Below the pieces are notes generated by a model that searched no databases, was not told where the DNA came from, and worked only from the letters and a program-made list of their open reading frames with translations. Shown one piece after another: positions 1 to 13,449 of a stretch of DNA of 64,000 nt. This stretch comes from Scylla paramamosain. Taxonomy: Eukaryota > Arthropoda > Malacostraca > Decapoda > Portunidae. Each line of letters opens with the position of its first letter. Positions within the stretch are counted from its first letter, which is position 1. Where the stretch lies: the NCBI RefSeq assembly GCF_035594125.1, contig NW_026973672.1, positions 1,177,501-1,241,500 of the forward strand, read 5' to 3'. A program made the translations under genes and the position numbers.

Positions 1-599
1 AATGTACAGTCGTATCATGGGGACTAAAAATAACACTAGTTTGTGAGGTAGTGGGTTCATGTCATTGGTTCATGTTAATGGTGTTTGTGTTTAATTACCC
101 AGAATCATTCAGATCTGTTTTATTCCATTTAAGAGCGTCCAACTTCAGCTCCCTCCATTTCTCGAATGGCGCACGACAGACCTTGTATTGTTCAAGATCT
201 CGAAAACTTGAATATCGAGTCCTTCTACTGGACACAAGCATTCAGACAACTATTCCCTCTTCATTATTATTCAACCATCTCGCCTTCAACCGTTTTTTTT
301 TTTATTCTCCGTCTTTCAGTTGATGACTATACAGGGGCTTTGCTGAGCATGTATAGGATACAGCTTCCCATTTATGTAAAAAAAAAAAAAACTGAATCTT
401 TACCAAGCACGGTGAATTCAAAAGCCTTTCGATTAAAGATTTTTCTCCCTTAATTGTTTTGCATCTCACCCACTGCCATGCAGGAGTAAACCAGTATCTG
501 GACTCTTTCCTCCCTTTAACTGGAGAACTTCTGGACATTCTTCCCTATTCAAAAATGCCGCATTTAAAATTTCACCCTCATATATCACGATTTATCCAG
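1..599. other. Non-coding AT-rich sequence
   Basis: I see no gene, RNA or transposon here. The sequence is ordinary AT-rich DNA with short A and T runs (near 293-303 and 378-391). Open frames overlap on both strands and show no recognisable protein. Confidence 0.5.
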
Positions 600-890
600 C
601 ATTAAAAGAAAACGATAAATCTTTTTTTTTATTTGTAAAAGGGGTCAGGCCAGGGGCAACACAATGCGACAAAAAAGTGTCACTGATGGTCCCCGTCACT
701 AAAGAAAACCGTTCAAAAACAAGTCCAAAGTGACATTGTGAAAAGTCTTGGAACTTTTCTTTTTGTAAAGGTCTGAAATCATAGGCAGGTGGAAATACAG
801 TCGTTGGCAGGGAGTGTCAGACTTTTCCGGCAGAAAGATTAAAAAAAAAACTGCGAATACTAGGTTAACTCTTGCATCTGTACAGAAACC
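600..890 (-). mobile_element. LINE 3'-end fragment, family A
   Basis: Read on the - strand, this carries a degraded C-terminus of a LINE reverse-transcriptase ORF: a match to SVFPPSYDLNSFK is readable as TVFPPAYD near 785-805. A short 3' UTR containing the GTTGCCCCTGGCC-type block follows near 643-660. The same order of blocks occurs at 18.6, 21.1, 26.8, 55.4 and 61.0 kb. Only the extreme 3' end is present, and a frameshift and stops make it non-functional. Family assignment rests on matching the copies to each other and on my knowledge of decapod LINE C-termini. The end positions are approximate. Confidence 0.6.
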
Positions 891-991
891 AGTTAGCAAA
901 AGTGGATTAAAAAAAAACTTAACCCTCTCACTGCGATACGCAACAATTCACGTCACTAGAAGCACTGTACAGAATTTTTACCATCACCTGC

Positions 992-993
<2 letters not shown>

Positions 994-1062
<69 letters not shown>
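994..1062. repeat. (GA)n microsatellite
   Basis: About 34 uninterrupted GA units. The RERERE-type reading of the overlapping frame is an artefact of the repeat. Confidence 0.95.
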
Positions 1063-1065
<3 letters not shown>

Positions 1066-1500
1066 TTAAAAAACCAGACCTCCTAATACCTAGTCAGTAT
1101 ATGTCTGGAGGTGACTGTTGAAACAAAATAAACTTATCACACTGCTTTGTGATAAGATGCACCAAATATCACCTAAATGGTTAAAAAAAAAAAAAAAATG
1201 CCGACCTAGATAAATAACATAACCATATTCATTAGACAGTTTTAAGGTCAGTACAATCTGTCACAGGGTTGTAGGGTGCGTTGAATGCGATTTTAGACAC
1301 GCTAAATAACCATGAAAGGTAAAAAAAAATATTCACATGCTCCCTTCATTTAACAGTATTGAAATCAGTACATTGTCACTGGATACTGGCGTCTGGTAGA
1401 TTCCGTCGAGAAATGAAGTTCTTGTGTTGTCTTTCCCGCTCTTCCTGCAATTGCCTCGTGTGTGGTGTCGCCTACGTGTGTAGCAGCAGAGTACCCTGCG

Positions 1501-1531
<31 letters not shown>

Positions 1532-1736
1532 ACTGAGCCTCCCTGGAGAAAAAGGAGGATTTGAGGTCGTACTTATCTGATTTCCCACTCGTCCTTCCCT
1601 CCGTCTCCTTCAGTCTACGTGACCAAAGTTAGAGTTTCACTATTTCTTTCTTTCTCTTCGTAGAATTTTTGCCCTCGAGGATTCCTTTTTCCGTCCAGGT
1701 CTTCCGCTCTCTGAACCCTTAATGTCGTTATTTTTG

Positions 1737-1738
<2 letters not shown>
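1063..1738. other. Non-coding spacer with a small hairpin and (GCT)9
   Basis: No gene recognised. It holds a perfect 9-bp inverted repeat with a 6-base loop at 1133-1156 (CTTATCACA ... TGTGATAAG), an A run at 1183-1198, and nine GCT units at 1502-1529. The GCT units give a poly-leucine stretch in a small open frame (1359-1580) that I do not regard as a gene. Confidence 0.5.

Positions 1739-1829
<91 letters not shown>
1739..1829. repeat. (CT)n microsatellite
   Basis: About 45 uninterrupted CT units. Confidence 0.95.
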
Positions 1830-1833
<4 letters not shown>

Positions 1834-2410
1834 CAACTGAAAATTTTAACAGTAAGTACCTTCGAAATCCTTGATTACGTATTTTTTCTTGTTACGTAAT
1901 TGAACATTATGTACGACATGACACAATGGGAATTAAGCTGAAAAATAAAGTTAATTAGTGAGATGTTTTGTTTCCCTGTCTTTAGTGAGTACAAGGCTTG
2001 GGAAAGATGAAGGAATAGGGAACAAAATATTTTCCGGGACTTACCGAGGAAGGGGGAAGAGGAGCTTGAAATCTTGGTTTACTAAGTGCTTAAGGTACAG
2101 GATTAGCCATTTAAGCCATGAAGGTGAAGGTAGCGGTCAGTGGCTAAAGAAATTTATGTGGATTCGAGTGGATATTAAACGGTAACACGCTTAGGTTCTT
2201 ACGTAGGTCGTTTGGAGGAAAACTATCCACATTATAATAGAAAAGAAACGTGTTGGTAGCCTGTAGTGGTCACTAACTAACAAGACGGATCCAAGTAAAC
2301 ATATTGCAGCAACAGACTTTTAGTTTCTTTATTACGCTGTTTCGTTAAAGTACGGTACTTGATACTTAGTATAGTACTGGAGGAAAATTAGCCACATTAT
2401 GATAGAGGAA
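1830..2410. other. Non-coding spacer
   Basis: No gene seen. The phrase GGAGGAAAAYTA(T/G)CCACATTATRATAGA occurs twice (around 2212 and 2380), about 168 bp apart. This suggests an old local duplication leading into the 50-bp repeat that follows. Confidence 0.4.
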
Positions 2411-2566
2411 GAAAGGTGTAGAAAGCTTGTACAAGGTGATTTCAAGTGAATGTAAGTGAAGAAAGGTGTAGGAAGCTTGTACAAGGTGATTTCAAGTGAA
2501 TGTAAGTGAAGAAAGGTGTAGGAAGCTTGTACGAGTACAAGGTGATTTCAAGTGAATGTAAGTGAA
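2411..2566. repeat. Tandem repeat, three 50-bp units
   Basis: Units start with GAAAGGTGTA at 2411, 2461 and 2511. They are nearly identical. The third carries a 6-bp insertion (an extra CGAGTA) after the GCTTGTA motif. Confidence 0.9.
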
Positions 2567-2587
2567 TCAAACAGCAACAAACTTTTA

Positions 2588-2589
<2 letters not shown>

Positions 2590-2631
<42 letters not shown>
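2590..2631. repeat. (TG)n microsatellite
   Basis: About 21 TG units. Confidence 0.95.
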
Positions 2632-2632
<1 letters not shown>

Positions 2633-3235
2633 CACGCGGGTCGGTGTATAATAAAAACGATTTTCTTCACCAGCCGAAAAAAATGCTATCCCACAAACGA
2701 AATGTCGTCTAAAACCTCCAATATCTCACCCTGACTTCACTCAACGTGGCGGTGAGTAGCAGCGTCCGCCGCCTGTCACGGGACTGCCTACCTCCACTAA
2801 TGACCGACTTGGTGACGTCTGACGCCTCCAAGTCCCTGATTTCTGTTACAGTGAGATCAAAATGATTACTTGATATTTAGTTCTCTCTTATTTCGCCCTA
2901 AAAGGATAATTTTTTTACCTTAATTTGTGGTTTACTCTTTATTTACGAGATGCTTCAGAGATATACCATTTTACAAAAGCTAAGTGATTGCTTCCATGAC
3001 TGACTATTTTTTAACGTCAGACCCAGCCTGAATCATGTGAATTATTTAATCAGCGTTGATTGCTTCCTCTCTCCAATTACTTTCATATATTTTTTTCAAG
3101 GTATGGTTTATATCATGTATGAATTGACTTCCACGTTTTTAAGCTCCTAATAATTTTTTTTTGTGTATTTACTTTGTTCTTATTGTTCTTATTGTGTTTT
3201 AAGTCAATTCTGGATTTCTTTCTAGGAATACCACC
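2632..3235. other. Non-coding spacer
   Basis: No gene, RNA or transposon recognised. It is a GC-richer patch (2740-2850) followed by AT-rich DNA. Confidence 0.4.
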
Positions 3236-3466
3236 ACCACCTCCTCCTCCTCCTCCTCCTCCTCCTCCTCCTACCTTGACATTGCCACTTCACCCCCTCG
3301 CGTGCTTTCCTCAGCCTCCGATCATCACATCATGACCTGCCGTGCCTGTCTTCCTGAACTCCTCCTCCTCCTCCTCCTACCTTGACATTGCCACCTCACC
3401 CCCTCGCGTGCTTTCCTCAGCCTCCGCTCATCACATCATGACCTGCCGTGCCTGTCTTCCTGAATA
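3236..3466. repeat. (CTC)n plus 90-bp segment, duplicated in tandem
   Basis: A (CTC)n tract followed by a ~90-bp segment beginning CTACCTTGACATTGCC is present twice (segments at 3271-3360 and 3377-3466, period 106 bp). I see only two or three mismatches, so the duplication is recent. Confidence 0.9.
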
Positions 3467-4194
3467 GCAGCCGCGATGTCTTCATCTTCAACTTGCGCCT
3501 CATTTCCTGCAAACTCGTACGTCTTCTTGAGCGGCGGGTTTGCAAGCGAGATAAAAAGAAAAGGAAAAAAGGACAAAAGGAAAAATAAAGAAAAAGAAAA
3601 AAACGAAGAGAGAAAACGGACAGTAGGAAGCGAACTGAGATGCTGAAACGATATCGAATGAAAATAAATAAATAAATACTACTTTTCAAAGACGGATATT
3701 CAAGTGCAAGATGAGCCTTGAAATTTTCATATTACTAAACAAATACTTAAAGAATAAAAAAAAACTTTTGATCAATAAGGGCTTCAATTGTAAACACCCA
3801 TTGAAATCTTGCAAGGCCACAAAAAAAAAAGGCTAAACACAATGAATCGGATTAAAATTGACGAGTCATTGAAAAAGACAGATAAAGAATCACAAAAAAA
3901 TAAATAAATAGTAATAATAAATAAATAAATAAATAAATAAGAAATATTGATCAGATATTCAACTGTAAGAAGCGGAGTGAATATTTTGTGAGGCGGGGTA
4001 GGCGGCCGGGAGCTCCATCCAGTGCGGGGCCAGAACCTTACAAGAGAGGCCCGGGAAAATGTTGAGGTCCCGCAGTGAAGTGGCTGGCCTTGGAGTGTCC
4101 CTGCGAGAGGCCGAGATAAAAGCTTCCCTTCCACGCTGACTTGCGCTGCTGCTAAACTTTTCTCGGCAGCGTTTTCCAGTAATGCTGCGACACT
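3467..4194. other. Non-coding spacer, A-rich
   Basis: Purine-rich DNA (3540-3660) and (AAAT)-rich patches (3898-3940) lie here. Frames on the - strand are Phe/Leu/Ser-rich low complexity. No gene recognised. Confidence 0.4.
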
Positions 4195-4560
4195 CTGGCT
4201 GAAGGCGTAGGTACGAGTATAATACGATGCGATGCTAGTATGATGTGAGTATTTACGAAGCTTTTTTATTTGTTTCCATCCCGAATTTTCCTATTAATTA
4301 TGTGACATTGGTGCTTGATGACATACAGTATAATAGGATACAATGCTTAGTATGATATTAGGAAGCGTTATTTATTTATTTTTTTTTCATATTGCGTTGT
4401 TTCATGTCAAGAATAATACATGGATTTTCCTATTAATTCTGGGACACTGCGGCTTGATGGTTTACCGTATAATACGATAGAATGTTTAGTATAATATTTC
4501 GGAGGCTTTGTGTATTTGTTTTACTGCATTGTTTCATGTAAGAAATACCTAAGACAATAA
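4195..4560. repeat. Degenerate tandem repeat, three ~125-bp units
   Basis: Three diverged units share the order GTATAATAcGAt-GAATG-TTAGTATgATAT-TTTCATGT-TTTTCCTATTAAT. They start near 4215, 4327 and 4467. Divergence is substantial, so this is an old local amplification. Confidence 0.6.
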
Positions 4561-5544
<984 letters not shown>

Positions 5545-5695
5545 GTCTCTTATAAGAACACAAGAAGATAATGGAACTTGCAACAGGTCATTAGTCTTAC
5601 ACGTGGTAGTCCCTGTTCGAAACATACATACTTACTTACACTTATCATCCTTATACTCGTACATAAATTTGTTTATCTCTTTTCGATCTCATATT
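5545..5695 (-). mobile_element. LINE 3'-end fragment, family B
   Basis: On the - strand the sequence runs from a decayed FKR-LNKF-D-type C-terminus (5660-5690) into a 3' UTR with the blocks CAGGGACTACCACGTGTAAG and a tail near 5545. The same arrangement is seen at 10.0, 39.8, 61.5 and 62.3 kb. It holds only the last ~150 bp of the element. Confidence 0.6.
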
Positions 5696-5987
5696 TGGTG
5701 GTGAAATAAAAGGGATTTGATTCTTGCAATGTAAAGAAAGGTTTTGATACGTATAATGTATAATAAATATAAAAAGAGGTTTAACATTTGAGAACTACGT
5801 AAAAAGGTTAGGAATTATGTTGAGAAAAACAAATTGGTTTCCATGCGTGGTATCATAAAAAAGTACCTTGCCTCATATTTGATGAAATAAAAATCACTTG
5901 ATCAAAAGACTGACCCACATTCAACATTGGAATTAAGAGGAATGGAGGACGAAAAATGTGTTAGAAGGCTTATGCTGAAGGCTTACA

Positions 5988-5990
<3 letters not shown>

Positions 5991-6071
<81 letters not shown>
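5991..6071. repeat. (GA)n microsatellite
   Basis: About 40 GA units. Confidence 0.95.
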
Positions 6072-6075
<4 letters not shown>

Positions 6076-6417
6076 TGCAAGTTGTAAGAGGATTGTTTCA
6101 AGACTCAGGCAACTTTTTTCATCTTTTTATGTAAAGAAGGATTATATACTGATGATGTTGCTGTTGGGAACTCTGGATGAGAAGAAGAGTGGGAGAGGAT
6201 ACTGGCATTACTGATAGAGAGAATAGGGTTAGCTAAATCGAAGAATGGTTATCTGTGCATCCGATTTAAGTTAATTTTTTTTATAGTATTTAATGTTTGT
6301 GTGTGTTTGGAAGGAATATATTTATTGAAGTATATTTCTTTGAAGTAGGTAAGGAAGATTAGAACAAAGTGGTTGCTGTTTGAAATCAGAAGACCTACAT
6401 GTGGCAATTTATATGTA

Positions 6418-6489
6418 ACACACACACACACACACATACACGGGGGAAGAAGGAAAGCAGTATATAAAGCTCGAAAAGGATGAGAATCG

Positions 6490-6578
<89 letters not shown>
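6418..6578. repeat. Two (CA)n microsatellites
   Basis: A short (CA)n at 6418-6437 and a long one of about 44 units at 6490-6578, separated by 52 bp of unique sequence. Confidence 0.95.
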
Positions 6579-6582
<4 letters not shown>

Positions 6583-7644
6583 AGCAGAGGGTTAAAGGAT
6601 GGACTGGCAGTAAAAGCTTCCGTAGGGATTAAACTAAAAGCCGAATATCGGAGCGAGGAGGCGAAACCGAGGCAGACTGAGGAACAGAGCGAGGCAGACT
6701 GAGCGTCGGGGGGTGCATGTCGGTCGTCTTGGGACCACTCCAGCCCTCAGTCCAGGTCAGAGCTGCGATGGCACGGGAACTGGAAAGGCAATAGTGGCTC
6801 TGTCTTTACCTTTAATATGATGTCCATTGAAGAAAAAATGTGGCAGTACTTCATGAAAAAGGGTAATATCGTGAATGGGTTACGTATGGATTGTATTATG
6901 TGGATACAATTATGTAAGTTGATACGAAAGGCGATACGTGAACAGGATATCATAAATTTGTATACATTCATATCCTTTTGTGAGAGGACCGCGTGCTGGC
7001 ATGTAATGGTAGAGTATGGGTGCTTGACGAGGCTTCATGAGACTCACTCTGTCATTATTTGTCTCCCTTCAACAGGCACGTACCAATCTCACTTTAAACA
7101 CTTTATTATATTTATCATTATGAGAGAAAACTATTGTGTGTGGATAGGTAGACAAACAGCCCATTGTTAGACTTAAGCTTTCTGGGCCTCTCAATGGCTT
7201 CTACATCTCTTTCTTACTGGGTGAGCAAACAATCTCAACTCTCATTTGAAAGGTCGACCAATGGTGTTACTGGCAAATTCTCTCCGCCAACAGGGAATCA
7301 GAATCATAGTTCATGTAAACTCTTAATACTCGTAGGTGTAAAAGTCGAAACTGTTGCGTAAACTGAAAATGCAAAAAGTGTGTGTGCTTTGGAATTAAGT
7401 CCAAGGAAAGGGAGGGTAGTGAATTGAATGCAATACATACAAGGATACACTGAAGCTTCATGGCAATACTGAGGATGGTGAGCGCCATGCAATGTTAGGA
7501 ACACTGGTATTGTGTTGCTGGATAGAAGTGTGTAGTGAGTATGACCGGGAAAAGAGGAACGCAATGCAGAAAAGGGAAGCAATCCAGAAAAGGAAAAAGA
7601 AGCAGAAAAATAATATGCATATTGATGACTATGACTCTATGGGC

Positions 7645-7646
<2 letters not shown>
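6579..7646. other. Non-coding spacer
   Basis: Open frames of up to 117 codons (for example 6817-7170 +) resemble nothing I know and overlap frames on the other strand. No gene, RNA or transposon supported. Confidence 0.4.

Positions 7647-7714
<68 letters not shown>
7647..7714. repeat. (GA)n microsatellite
   Basis: About 34 GA units. Confidence 0.95.
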
Positions 7715-7715
<1 letters not shown>

Positions 7716-9964
7716 CTAACTATCCCTATTGGTCCATTCAGGCTTACCAGGAAAGACCTACAGTGAAGAAAACTTTGTTCTGCCCAGCAAATGTGCTTGA
7801 AAATCTTATTATTTTTACTGGATTCATAGTTTGTTCCCCTGTTTGTATGATACTTTGTGAACTTCATGAAAACTCTCCTTTCGATGAATTTGTTGAGTTT
7901 GTAAAGTTCTGTGAATATGTGAGGCGGGAGGGAGTGTGGAGGTGTTTTTTGTACAGGCTTCTCCTACTCGACTCCTTCACTGCCAGAGCTGGTTCACTTA
8001 TGTAATTCGGAAAGTAGAAAGCTTTTTGTTTTTAATACTATGTTCTTACTACTACAGTTGCTGGCATATTGTAGAAACTAAGGATATTTTTTTTACCTAT
8101 CTATTTTTTTCTTTTCGTACATTGTTTCAGATAACATTTCGTTTTTTGTTTTTTTTTTTTGCTTTGTTTTGCTTATTTAATGTTTGCTTTATTTCACTTA
8201 CAATTCCATCTTATTTGCTGTTTCGCTTATAATTTCATATATATTTTTTTTTATCATTTCATCTTTTTGTTTCATTCGTGTTTAATTTCCACTTGTTTCA
8301 CTTTTCTGTTCTCTTTTCGCTACTTCAGCCATTAAGATACATTTGATTTTCACTTCTTCCACTCTTACCGCTTCCTCTTGTTTCATCATCTCTACTTGAT
8401 GAATTACCACCATTTCACACGTTTCAGTCTCACCTGTTTCCCTCATATCACCTGGTTTCCCTCTCTGACTTGTTTCACTCGACATATTCTGTAAGGTTAT
8501 TGAATTAATGGTGCAGATAGAACACCATGTACGAGTATTTGATAAAGATTTTTTAGGTAATACTTTTTAGTCATCGGTACGAAATACGACAGTTTTCCAT
8601 TAAATTAGTATTTTTTTCATGTATAAAGTCTGCTTATTGAAATATTAATTAGTAAGAAGAGCTTCTAGGAGATTACAGCAATGATTTTTTTAAACTGTTG
8701 GTTAAAAAAAATGACAGGTTTGTATCAGAATCAGCAATGATGAAAGAGGAATGTTGAAATATTAACTTGAAATAAAAGCCTCCACGAGATTACAATATTT
8801 TCTTCATTACAGATACAAAGTGTAAAAGGAAGAGGACAACTTATAAAAATGTTTAACGGTTTATCTTTTCTTTCTCCACGTAAGGCCATAAAAATGCTGA
8901 GTAACATAATTAAGATTAATACGACATAGCGCAGCTTATGAAGAGTTCGACTTTGATAGTGATGGGATAATCTTACGAGAAGAAAGTGCAATAACTATAT
9001 GAAAAAAATTTAAACATATATTGACTTTGATAAATATATAGATGTAAAGTTTAGATTACAAACACATAATATGAGAAACCTCTTATTATGAAAAGTTAAA
9101 TGGTAGACAAGTGCTGGAATTGTCTTTATGAGGAAAGTTGATAACAGGGAAGAATAAAGAGGCAAGTAAAAGAAAGGAAATGAAAAATTTATGAGGTTAA
9201 GAGTGAAGTTATGAAGTGGACAAGGTGACACAAGGGAACAATCATTTAGTTCAGATCTCTTAGTTAGTAATAATTTTGTTTTTGTTCAGGAAAGTCATCA
9301 AGGGTTGCTGCAATGAGTTAACGTGGCACGTTGTCATTAGCAGTCAGGGGATTAACTTTAGTCTGCCCTGGCGAACCTTTACCGCCGTCTGAGTGAGAAT
9401 GGTAGTGAATTGGCCAAGTCATTAGGGTTATGATAAGGATGTCGCTATCACCACCACCATTACCACTAGTATTATTACCTGCCATATCTTGATTTTGTCT
9501 TTTTTTTTTTTTTTGTATATATATGTCCGTATATCTGCTTGTTTCTGTGTATTTCTATTTGCCTGCCTGCCAGTCTGTATGTATGTATGTCTAACGTTCA
9601 AAGAGACAATTTCTCTTTTTGTTCTTTTCTGTCTAAATTGTCCTTTCTTGGCCAAACACGAGCGCACGAATTAGCAGGAACACGAAAGTCACGTACCATT
9701 GGTGTTGGAATGAAATATTTACTGAAGAAAGAAAAGCTCGTGATTTTCCGAACTGTAGCGAAACGAAAGGCTTTTAATTCACCGCCTCCCAGAGAACGAG
9801 GACGCTGATTGCCAGGCCTTGATTCCTGAATTCCCGGCTTGAACAGCTCGTGGTCCTGGTGCTGTCCCGTATTCTTAAATGACATGTTTTCTTTAAGAAG
9901 GGAGTATGAATAAATGTTACTTCATTTCCGATCTGTTAATCTTTATGGTCGAAAACTCTTCAAA
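7715..9964. other. Non-coding AT-rich spacer
   Basis: A T-rich stretch at 8080-8300 holds degenerate TTTCRYTTATAATTTC-like repeats. The 8281-8480 part is pyrimidine-rich with recurring TGTTTCACT. Around 8640-8760 the phrase TTGAAATATTAA occurs twice. No gene or transposon recognised. Confidence 0.4.
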
Positions 9965-10120
9965 ATCAGAGGTAGTTGTAGCTTCAAGAACCCAGAAGAC
10001 CTACTCACGGCAGTCCTGTATGAAGCGTAATCCTATCACCCCTATCATTAAACATGACTAATCTTCTCAAGTTCTCAATTTGAAGAAGCTCCCTATTAAT
10101 TTCATACCAAAAACCTGTGC
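9965..10120 (-). mobile_element. LINE 3'-end fragment, family B
   Basis: This is a diverged copy of the ~150-bp family B end. GAAGACCTACTCACGGCAGTC (9991-10013) matches the conserved AGGCCTACACGTGGCAGTC block, and the -strand continuation reaches the decayed C-terminal codons by about 10100. Degraded and non-functional. Confidence 0.5.
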
Positions 10121-10497
10121 AGCGAGTCATTCCAGTTGTTAAAAAGCAGAAATTTATCTCCCGCATTGTTCCCGGAACAGCGCGAGGCGGGAAAACAACG
10201 CTTCGGAAAGTATAAAAACACGAAAATTTACGTCTCGCGGCTGCAGGAAAGACACTAATAGTGATTCCAGTACAATCTACGCCTCGTCAGCTTCTTATTA
10301 CGGTAAAGATTTGACGGGCGCAAAACGGATGCCTTACTGGGGAGTGATTATAATGAATCGGTTGTAAAAACTCTTCAAGGATTTTCATCACTGGTTAATT
10401 CAATCACTTTTCCATCCACGCAAAAGCTGGAAATAATAGGAATGAAGTTTTACGGGCCATAAACGTGCCAAACAGATGAAGATAAGAGAGCGGGGAA
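10121..10497. other. Non-coding spacer
   Basis: Nothing recognised. Confidence 0.4.
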
Positions 10498-10740
10498 GGG
10501 AAGGGAAGAGAGGAGGAGGAGGAGGAGGAGGAGAGGTAATGATTGCGAGGGTTAAGGAGATGACAGGAATGGTTGTGGGAGGAAATGGAATCATGGAAAG
10601 GATATAAAGGAAGAAAGGAAGGAAGGAAGGACTGAAGAAAGAAAGGAATAACGATGGAATGAAAGGAAAAGGGGAGGAAGGAAGGAAGGAAGGGAGAAAG
10701 GAGGAAAACGAGGAAGGAAAATGGAAATAGAGGGAAGGTG
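10498..10740. repeat. (GGA)n/(GGAA)n purine-rich tract
   Basis: Imperfect GGA units (10508-10535) are followed by imperfect GGAA units (10600-10720). The + strand is almost pure purine. The long -strand Pro/Ser/Phe frame is low complexity. Confidence 0.8.
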
Positions 10741-10858
10741 TCTGTGTGTGTGTGTGTGTGTGGTGTGTGTGTGTGTGTGTGTGGCGCCCGCGCGTTTGTG
10801 TGTGGAGAGAGAATGAAAAGCGAAATCAGACGTGTGTGGGCGACCGTATCAATGCGCG

Positions 10859-10891
<33 letters not shown>

Positions 10892-10954
10892 CGATAGCAA
10901 GGTGAACAATGATAGTCGATATTTAGTGTGTTGTCTGAAGCGGTACGTGGGAAC

Positions 10955-10986
<32 letters not shown>
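10741..10986. repeat. Cluster of (TG)n and (CA)n tracts
   Basis: (TG)n at 10741-10783, (CA)n at 10861-10889 and (CA)n at 10957-10986, with unique spacers. The TG and CA arms are inverted relative to each other and could pair. Confidence 0.9.
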
Positions 10987-10989
<3 letters not shown>

Positions 10990-11308
10990 CAGGCGGGCAG
11001 TGATAGGGGTCAGAAAGGCCCGGTGAAGCTTAAATAAATCCTTGGCTTCAGCTGTCAGTGATTTTTCTCCTTTTCGGCGTGGCGGGGCAATTTTTCCTAC
11101 TCTTCTTTTATTCCTTCACTTGTAACCTCGAAAAATGGATTAGGAAAGGTAACGTGTTCCCTTCTGCCTCTCATCGTCACGGCACCGCTTTCATCTTATT
11201 CTAGGTGTTATTGAGGTTTTATTACGTTAAGGGTGATATTTAGTTTATGATTTTTTTTTTCTTTAGTAAAAGGTATTTCTTCTGCCTTTCTGATTTGAGC
11301 TTTCCATT

Positions 11309-11309
<1 letters not shown>
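10987..11309. other. Non-coding spacer
   Basis: Nothing recognised. Confidence 0.4.
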
Positions 11310-11389
<80 letters not shown>

Positions 11390-11396
11390 CTCTCTC
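11310..11396. repeat. Interrupted (CT)n microsatellite
   Basis: CT units broken by three CC slips. Confidence 0.9.
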
Positions 11397-11791
11397 AATT
11401 ATCATAAAAAATTGTAATAGAATACTCGTATGTCTGGAATTTATTTTTTGTTCGTTGTTAAATTGCTTTTCCATTATCTTCTAGTTCCTTCTTCTTGTAC
11501 TCGTTTTTTTCTTCTTTATTTATCATGCCTTGGACTGGCTCTACGTCTCTTGAATTAGTTCTGCTTATCACAAACAGCCTCGTGAGGGCCAAAAGGTTTG
11601 CTGCTGTTTGTTCTATCTTTGTGTTCCTCCACCTCTTCTTTCTTCTATTCCTTCTTCTATTCTTCTTCCTAATTTCTCTCCTCCCCCCTCCTCTTTTATT
11701 TTGTTCTTTCTTATAGTACTCTGTTAGTAATGATAAGTAATTCAAATACTCTTGTTATACATCAATTAGTAATATGTTGGTTCTCTGTATT
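11397..11791. other. Non-coding pyrimidine-rich spacer
   Basis: Nothing recognised. CTTCTT-rich patches at 11630-11715. Confidence 0.4.
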
Positions 11792-11837
11792 CTTCCTCCT
11801 CCTCCTCCTCCTCCTCCTCCTCCTCCTCCTCCTCCTC

Positions 11838-11880
<43 letters not shown>

Positions 11881-11881
11881 A
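11792..11881. repeat. (TCC)n joined to (TAC)n
   Basis: About 15 TCC units pass directly into about 14 TAC units. The poly-Pro/poly-Thr frame across it is an artefact. Confidence 0.95.
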
Positions 11882-13449
11882 GTCATACAGGCAACCTCGT
11901 TAAGACCAAGTAGGTCTGTTGCTGTCTGTTTTATCTTTGTATATTCCTTTGTTTATTCCTCCTCCTCATCATCATTATCACTATTAAGACATGCAGCAAA
12001 TATACAAATAGCCCAGTTTCCCTTAAGCCTTTACTCTCCACCCACACAAGATAGGGAAAGCCTCAGCCAGCCAGAGGGGAAAAGATCACGCACTGCAGTG
12101 GACAACGGAGAGAGAGCGGAGAGAGAGAGAAACACCCGCCGCGCCCCGAGACCCAGAGCTGTTACTACTCCATATCCATCGTGACTGTCAAGTTACAAAG
12201 GAGTCCAGCCACATGTTTCCTTTTCGTCCCTTTGAACTCGCGAGCCTCTTTGATTCAAGTCATTTGTCATTTCATTCGATTGCCGTCTCTGCTTGCTCTC
12301 TGTCTTTCTTGCTTGGTTCAGTTCAGTTTCATTCCAGTTTCCTTCGTCTCTGGCGCCTTCCTTCCCTCGATCACGATGTTCATACGTCACAAACCTCGCC
12401 TCGTATTTTTTTTTCTCGTCCTACTGTGCTAATTATGGCCGCCACTTTTTCCACTTTTGCCATCACAGAAGTGTCGCACATTGCCGTGTATGCAAGTAAA
12501 TGGGAGTATTTTTCTTATCACTGTCTCTTTGTGGCCTCGTTACTTTCATTATATTCATACTTTGTGTTATTTTGTTTTCGCTGGTCTTAGTTTGAAATTT
12601 ACATCGCATTATATCATCAAACTAGTGCAATCGCCTGAGTATAACCACATTTATCGTCACTCTTTTAAAAGAGGACAGATAAAAACTAAATGAACAATGA
12701 AAGTCAATATAGATGCGTCAGTCAGTTCTCTCTCTCCACTATTTTCAAGACCACCCCTCCCAGCCATCTCTTATCCATCCTGTCAGTGTACATTAGGCAT
12801 TTTTCCTCGCTGTCCAACGCTGAGTGAGAGATTCAGGAATACCAGCTGATCGCTAGGCCTTGCAGTGCACTCACAGCAGCAACACACCATTCGCTCTGTA
12901 GTAATTCAGTGACGGCCATCCACCCATGACTGCGATGGGAGTGCATTGTCGAGCCTTTGTGTGCGTTAGTGCGACAATCCCTGGTGACGACACACCCACG
13001 CGCTTATTGAATTGCTTTGAAGTATACAGTAATGCTTTTCAAAACTTTATTCCCCGCCACCCTCGCCCTCACTCAGTCCTGTTATCGAGTGTCAGTTTTA
13101 CTCTCTAGTAGATAATTAACCCAATGCGTCAGAATGGTGCGGGAATGAGTTTGTGATTTAGCTGTGTGATTAATCTCGTAATACATAATGCCGTGCACCA
13201 GTGAATAGAAAATGTAGTGAGGGGAGCGCCTCGTCTTGTCATTAAGGGAGGGCAAGTAGTTCACGCCTCGATGCAGGGAGCCTTAGGGAGGAGCGAGTAT
13301 TTAGTGTTAGTGTTTTTATCACAACGACGTCCTCGGTGGAAAGGTGTTGGGTAATACTTGTGTGGTAATACCTGTGTGCGGTAAGAGGATGAGGAAGGAA
13401 GTGAAGGAAGGAGGTTCATGGGGGGAGAGGATAAGTGGTGAGAGAAAAT
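11882..13449. other. Non-coding unique sequence
   Basis: Several overlapping short frames between 12181 and 12693 look like chance frames in pyrimidine-rich DNA. No domain, signal or splice pattern I can support. Confidence 0.4.

Noticed and set aside
1359..1580. 73-codon + frame with a run of nine leucines, resembling a signal peptide
   Set aside because: The leucines are a (GCT)9 microsatellite. The frame has no homolog I recognise, no continuation, and overlaps a poly-Ala frame on the other strand.
6817..7170. 117-codon + frame starting MMSIEEKMWQYF
   Set aside because: No recognisable domain, antisense frames overlap, and composition equals the flanks. Not supported as a gene.
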